Assembly: GCA_964362485.1 (NCBI GenBank)
Contig: CAYIEX010000031.1
Coordinates: forward strand, 1 to 15,773
DNA: 15,773 nt
Direction: 5' to 3'
DNA from: CAMAVK01 sp964362485
GTDB lineage: Archaea; Nanobdellota; Nanobdellia; Woesearchaeales; GW2011-AR9
This document shows, one piece after another, positions 13,177 through 15,773 of the stretch. A program made the translations under genes and the position numbers. Under the pieces are notes generated by a model. That model was not told where the DNA came from and made no database searches. It saw nothing but the letters and a program-made list of their open reading frames with translations. Position 1 is the stretch's first letter; every line of letters begins with the position of its first letter.

Positions 13177-13188
13177 TTTATTAATAAA
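13177..13188 (-). promoter_or_regulatory. TATA box for the pseudouridine synthase gene
   Basis: The palindromic TTTATTAATAAA is centred 25 bases from the GTG at 13158 and supports that non-ATG start. Confidence 0.55.
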
Positions 13189-13253
13189 TTGTTGGTTACT
13201 TATAATGATGGGTTGTGTATTACTAAAAGTTGTGGTTGGTCAGCGCTCGAAAC

Positions 13254-13261
13254 ATTTAAAT
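13254..13261 (+). promoter_or_regulatory. TATA box for the coiled-coil protein gene
   Basis: ATTTAAAT is centred about 27 bases before ATG 13285. It lies inside the open frame that begins at 13135, arguing against that long start. Confidence 0.5.
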
Positions 13262-13266
13262 TCACA

Positions 13267-13280
13267 TCATGTATACATGA
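13267..13280. promoter_or_regulatory. Candidate operator palindrome at the transcription start
   Basis: TCATGTATACATGA is a perfect 14-bp palindrome. It sits between the TATA box and the ATG at 13285, covering or abutting the expected transcription start. A dimeric repressor bound here would block initiation; no regulator is identified. Confidence 0.4.
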
Positions 13281-13284
13281 GACT

Positions 13285-13683
13285 ATGGGTTTAGCAGAGC
13301 AAAAGTGGTGGCAGAAGTTGTTTAAAAGAGAGGAAGGTCGTAAAAAAATTGATCTTTCTCGCGATTTTGATGGAATTAACGATTTTCTGGCGGATATGGT
13401 TCGTGATCGACAGGCTTTAGTGGTATTATTTGAGCAGCTTAAAGAGCTCGAAGAAGAACGGCAGGTTGCAACTCATGTTGCTTTGAAAGTTAATTTACAA
13501 TCACAAGTTACCCTATTACAAGATATCTTGGATCGATACAATAATTTTGAGGATGATGTGCAAATCAATGGAATTCGTCTGCGTATAATTGCTGCGGAGT
13601 TACTGAAGAAGGCAGAGAAAGCTGGTCTTAAAGATGCGGTCAAGGATAAACGTGATTTGCCAGAATGGCATAAAGAAATGTAG
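13285..13683 (+). CDS. Small coiled-coil hypothetical protein, 132 residues
   Basis: I do not recognise a named family. From ATG 13285 the protein starts MGLAEQKWWQKLFKREEGRKKIDLSRDFDGINDFLADMV. Residues about 45-90 (RQALVVLFEQLKELEEERQVATHVALKVNLQSQVTLLQDIL) form heptads typical of a coiled coil, followed by a second helical run and the tail LPEWHKEM. It is soluble, with no signal peptide. The reading frame is open from 13135, but the first 50 residues of that version are cysteine-rich, unlike the rest, and overlap the pseudouridine synthase start and its promoter. The TATA box and palindrome upstream of 13285 support the short form. Function is unknown. It is followed after about 65 bases by tRNA-Tyr, which has its own promoter. 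Confidence 0.65.
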   Translation: MGLAEQKWWQKLFKREEGRKKIDLSRDFDGINDFLADMVRDRQALVVLFEQLKELEEERQVATHVALKVNLQSQVTLLQDILDRYNNFEDDVQINGIRLRIIAAELLKKAEKAGLKDAVKDKRDLPEWHKEM

Positions 13684-13713
13684 GTCTTGAAGGATTCTTT
13701 CTTAGATAAAAAG

Positions 13714-13722
13714 TTTTATAAA
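13714..13722 (+). promoter_or_regulatory. TATA box for tRNA-Tyr
   Basis: TTTTATAAA is centred about 30 bases upstream of the mature tRNA 5' end at 13748, leaving a 5' leader of only a few bases. Confidence 0.55.
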
Positions 13723-13783
13723 CAGACCTCGGTTTGGCTCTCTAGATCCCTCCTTAGTTTAGCGGCAGAACCCTCGGCTGTAG

Positions 13784-13839
13784 AAGTTGTACGATGGGCA
13801 TCTATTTGATGCTGAGATGAATTACAATCAGCCGTAGTC
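13784..13839 (+). other. tRNA-Tyr intron 1 (position 37/38), 56 nt
   Basis: It lies after G37 and before A38, the canonical archaeal site. A bulge-helix-bulge can form: exon helix CTCGG/CCGAG, central helix CTGT/GTAG with two G-U pairs, 3-nt bulges AGA and TCA, then GTTG/CAGC past an A-C mismatch. An internal hairpin, GCATC TATTT GATGC, caps it. Confidence 0.78.
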
Positions 13840-13861
13840 ACCGAGTGATCCCCGGTTCAAA

Positions 13862-13892
13862 CGAGAAAAAGATTTGTTCTGTTCTCTGATCT
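13862..13892 (+). other. tRNA-Tyr intron 2 (position 59/60), 31 nt
   Basis: This T-loop intron shows a near-canonical bulge-helix-bulge: outer helix CCCGG/CCGGG, central TTCA/TGAT (three pairs and a T-T mismatch), 3-nt bulges AAC and CTT, and inner helix GAGAA/TTCTC. Cutting after the second base of each bulge restores TTCAAAT. Confidence 0.83.
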
Positions 13893-13906
13893 TCCGGGAG
13901 GGGGGA

Positions 13907-13911
13907 TTTTT
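13907..13911 (+). terminator. T-tract terminator of tRNA-Tyr
   Basis: Five T directly follow the discriminator base A73. Confidence 0.6.
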
Positions 13912-13945
13912 AATTTCTATTCGTGGTGATGTGTGTCTCCCCAAA

Positions 13946-13954
13946 TTATTATAA
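13946..13954 (+). promoter_or_regulatory. TATA box for the exonuclease gene
   Basis: TTATTATAA is centred about 27 bases before ATG 13977, implying a leaderless mRNA. Confidence 0.5.
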
Positions 13955-13976
13955 CTGAGTGAAATGGTGAATCTGT

Positions 13977-14630
13977 ATGCTTATCGTTGATGTGGAAACA
14001 TGTGGACAAAATCCTCACAAATCATCTATTATTAGTATTGGGGCTGTGTATGTTGCGAGGCCCTGTTCTAAACCAGAAGTATATTACGGTGAATGTCGGG
14101 TGCCTACAGATACTTTTATCGATCCAGAATCACTTGCTGTGAATGGCTGTACTTTAGAGGATATCATGCGAGCAGATAAATTAAGTTTGTCTGAGGCATT
14201 ATCAACATTTTTTTCATGGACTGGTGGTTGGGGAATGCCACATCGCTTGATGAAAAGCAGTTCTTGCAATAATTCTGCTCCGCTCTACACTATTTTTGGC
14301 CACAACCCTGATTTTGATCGTGAATTTTTGTATCATAACGCAAAGCAGTGCGGGTTACGATCTCCCTTTGGCAATCATGTTGTAGATTTGCATGCAGTGT
14401 GTGCCAGCACACTACTTCGTATGGATGAGCACATACCTCTCTATAAAGAGAGATCCGCGCTGCGTGCAGATACTATTTTTGAAATAGTGGGTATTGGTGC
14501 CGAACCAAAGCCACACGTTGGCTGGAAAGGCGCAGTTATGACCGCAGAAGCGTTTCATCGATTGATTTATGGCAGATATTTATTTGAAGAATATAAGAAT
14601 AAGCCGGTACCTAGGTTTTTAAGGTATTAG
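13977..14630 (+). CDS. DEDD-family 3'-5' exonuclease (DnaQ-like)
   Basis: This 217-residue exonuclease is of the DnaQ/RNase T superfamily. ExoI is IVDVETCG with Asp5 and Glu7. ExoII is GHNPDFDREFLYH with Asp114. ExoIII is KPHVGWKGAVMTAEAFHRL with His180. The usual last aspartate (H-x4-D) is replaced by Gly185. I recall relatives from candidate-phyla genomes sharing 'ISIGAV...YGECR' and a C-terminal 'YPVPxYL'-like tail, some also with glycine here, so this may mark a distinct subfamily rather than a dead enzyme. It probably acts on single-stranded DNA or RNA ends in the cytoplasm; the substrate is not predictable. It follows tRNA-Tyr with its own promoter. Its stop overlaps that of the convergent methyltransferase gene by four bases. 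Confidence 0.82.
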   Translation: MLIVDVETCGQNPHKSSIISIGAVYVARPCSKPEVYYGECRVPTDTFIDPESLAVNGCTLEDIMRADKLSLSEALSTFFSWTGGWGMPHRLMKSSSCNNSAPLYTIFGHNPDFDREFLYHNAKQCGLRSPFGNHVVDLHAVCASTLLRMDEHIPLYKERSALRADTIFEIVGIGAEPKPHVGWKGAVMTAEAFHRLIYGRYLFEEYKNKPVPRFLRY

Positions 14631-15253
14631 CTTACCTTCTCCAACCTAAAAAGTGTTACATCAACTTTTTTGACAGGTTTAGTATGAAAGTGGTATGTTG
14701 CTTTGATCGGAAATTCAAATCTCGTTGTATTTGTAATGGTGAATTGATAGTCTTTAGCTATTGCGCGTACAAAATTGGCAGTTGATGATTTGTGCATTGA
14801 ATAGACAAGTGGGGCTGCTTTGAATGCGACTTCGAGAAAGTTCTTATCTGCATGCTCATCTTTTGTTCCAAATGGCGGGTTTTGAATGACGACATCAACT
14901 TTTATGCTGAATTCCTGAATATCGGACTCGATGAATTCGGCTTTGCCTAGCTCATATTCTTCACTGAGGTGTTTATAATTTTCTTTGGCAATTGCAAGGG
15001 CCGATTTATCTTTATCAATGAAGATAATTTTTTTCGCGCCTAGTAACAGTAAACCTAATCCTAATATTCCTGGACCGCATCCGGCATCAAGTATTGTTCT
15101 TCCTTCCACTTCACCATGCATGAACATATCCCATATCCAGGTTGCGGCTATAGAAGAAGGTGTGACATATTGTTCTAGTTCAAATGATGGATTATCAAAT
15201 GATTTGAGTTTACTTAGAATGATCTCTACATCTTTTTTAGAACGAATCGACAT
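14627..15253 (-). CDS. METTL5-like rRNA N6-adenine methyltransferase
   Basis: This 208-residue SAM-dependent methyltransferase is related to METTL5, the eukaryotic 18S rRNA m6A enzyme with archaeal homologues. ELEQYVTPSSIAATWIWDMF (25-44) is the METTL5 'LEQYxT' lead-in, ILDAGCGPGILGLGLLLLG (54-72) binds SAM, IIFIDKDKSALAIAKEN is motif II, and IQNPPFGTK (123-131) is the catalytic NPPF. LVYSMHKSSTANFV and a C-terminal FPIKATYHFHTKPVKKVDVTLFRL complete the match. The target adenine in small-subunit rRNA is inferred from the family. It starts 26 bases after the end of the right-edge gene on the same strand, with no clear TATA box between them, so the two are probably cotranscribed. Eukaryotic METTL5 needs TRMT112; no partner is seen here. 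Confidence 0.9.
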   Translation of the reverse strand: MSIRSKKDVEIILSKLKSFDNPSFELEQYVTPSSIAATWIWDMFMHGEVEGRTILDAGCGPGILGLGLLLLGAKKIIFIDKDKSALAIAKENYKHLSEEYELGKAEFIESDIQEFSIKVDVVIQNPPFGTKDEHADKNFLEVAFKAAPLVYSMHKSSTANFVRAIAKDYQFTITNTTRFEFPIKATYHFHTKPVKKVDVTLFRLEKVS

Positions 15254-15279
15254 GGTGATAGGAATCAGTATTCTTCTAC

Positions 15280-15773
15280 TTATTGTTTTCGGTGCAATAA
15301 CTGCCTGAGGAATCGTTCAGGAATGGGTTTAGCAGAATGACTGGGGTTGGGTTGGGTAATCCTTGCTAACTCTTCCTCGAGCGGAATATGGGATGGGTGG
15401 AGCTTTGGTTTTCGTAATATAACTTTTGCGGGTATTTGGGTTCTATTTACGCAGAATGATGCATAATTTGTTCCATAGTGTTTTAGTTTTGCGACAAGAT
15501 TAATGTCGGTATATATGTCGCGGGGTCTATTGAATTTTGTGTCTTCAAAGCTGTAGAATAAACGGGTAACATTAAGGCCTTCAGCCTGGATGGTTGCTAC
15601 TGTGCCCGAGTATCCAAGTAGTGTTTCTTTAACAATGTAGGATTTCCAGCCATTCTCATGATCTTGTGGTTTTAGCTGATCGAATTGAAGCACGATTGAA
15701 CCAATGTCGTTCTGGGCAGCATAATTCAAGAAGTTATCCAAATCTGATGGCGTGTAGAGAGGAGCTAATCTTC
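15280..15773 (-). CDS. Hypothetical protein, N-terminus cut by window edge
   Basis: I do not recognise this gene. The frame stays open to the right edge, reading RLAPLYTPSDLDNFLNYAAQ before the first possible TTG start at 15741, so the visible 164 or so residues are the C-terminal part. GSIVLQFDQLKPQDHENGWKSYIVKETLLGYSGTVATI looks like a beta-rich globular domain. The end is basic and proline-rich (KVILRKPKLHPSHIPLEEELARITQPNPSHSAKPIPERFLRQLL) and could be a nucleic-acid or partner-binding tail. No metal-binding cysteines or membrane segments are present. It precedes the METTL5-like gene in an apparent operon, which weakly suggests an RNA-related role. Confidence 0.55.
   Translation of the reverse strand, partial: RLAPLYTPSDLDNFLNYAAQNDIGSIVLQFDQLKPQDHENGWKSYIVKETLLGYSGTVATIQAEGLNVTRLFYSFEDTKFNRPRDIYTDINLVAKLKHYGTNYASFCVNRTQIPAKVILRKPKLHPSHIPLEEELARITQPNPSHSAKPIPERFLRQLLHRKQ

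Larger units (their letters stand above)
13748..13906 (+). tRNA. tRNA-Tyr (GTA) with two introns
   Basis: The acceptor CCCTCCT (13748-13754) pairs with AGGGGGG (13899-13905), one pair being T-G. This gives C1-G72 and A73, the archaeal tRNA-Tyr identity set. The D arm is GTTT/GAAC around AGCGGCA, with G18G19. The anticodon stem is CTCGG (13773-13777)/CCGAG (13841-13845), and the loop CTGTAG...A gives anticodon GTA at 13780-13782. The T stem is CCCGG (13851-13855)/CCGGG (13894-13898). Exons 13748-13783, 13840-13861 and 13893-13906 join to 72 nt; after splicing the T loop reads TTCAAAT, a perfect consensus. CCA is not encoded. TTTTT follows directly. A scan expecting at most one intron at 37/38 would miss or misfold this gene. 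Confidence 0.88.

Noticed and set aside
13135..13284. 50-residue N-terminal extension of the coiled-coil protein
   Set aside because: It overlaps the start and promoter of the divergent pseudouridine synthase gene, is cysteine-rich unlike the rest, and contains the TATA box that fits ATG 13285.
1..15773. CRISPR array or phage structural genes
   Set aside because: No regularly spaced direct repeats, Cas proteins, capsid, terminase or integrase genes were found on either strand.

Overview
The window looks like a piece of a DPANN-type archaeal genome (Woesearchaeota/Pacearchaeota-like), probably a scaffolded metagenome assembly because it has a run of ten N at 9831-9840. Archaeal signs are an NMD3-type ribosome export factor domain, a DUF460 protein, a CDKAL1/e-MtaB-type methylthiotransferase, an ATPase-free archaeal Lon-like protease (COG1750 type), a METTL5-type rRNA methyltransferase and a tRNA-Tyr with C1-G72 and bulge-helix-bulge introns. 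Nearly every gene start also has an archaeal TATA box 24-28 bases upstream, with no room for a leader. Two genes, alaS and the RsuA-type pseudouridine synthase, look bacterial in type, as is common in DPANN genomes. The lineage is inferred from gene content only.

Layout. 1-3283 (minus strand): the 5' part of alaS, a methylthiotransferase, and a DUF2203-DUF460 gene pair. 3391-3633: a 225-bp terminal-inverted-repeat element full of perfect hairpins and flanked by a perfect 9-bp duplication. 3671-7966: a membrane and protein quality-control block, with a membrane-anchored Lon-like protease (+), an NMD3-core protein (-), signal peptide peptidase SppA (+) and a pentameric ligand-gated ion channel homologue (+). 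8051-8794: two small unrecognised proteins.

8868-12300: an AT-rich accessory stretch with a membrane-anchored 'KPAIYLYP' protein (-), a P-loop kinase broken by the N run, a secreted alpha-helical protein (-) and a winged-helix regulator-like protein (+). Three same-orientation copies of an intergenic hairpin element (GTTATG, hairpin with a TTTAY loop, G-rich tail) lie at 9635, 10390 and 12210. A shared 3' block follows two of these genes in inverted orientation.

12388-15773: core genes return, with an RsuA-type pseudouridine synthase (-), a small coiled-coil protein (+), tRNA-Tyr(GTA) with two introns (at 37/38 and 59/60), a DEDD exonuclease (+), a METTL5-like methyltransferase (-), and a right-edge partial gene of unknown function (-).

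How the genes fit together. RNA modification and translation genes (AlaRS, methylthiotransferase, NMD3 core, RsuA, tRNA-Tyr, METTL5-like) dominate the core parts. The Lon-like protease and SppA are two membrane-tethered Ser/Lys-dyad peptidases and form a plausible membrane proteolysis neighbourhood. The accessory stretch looks laterally mobile. The most unusual items are the two-intron tRNA-Tyr, the hairpin-rich inverted-repeat element, the triplicated intergenic hairpin, the ion channel, and the NMD3 lacking its zinc-binding N-terminus.
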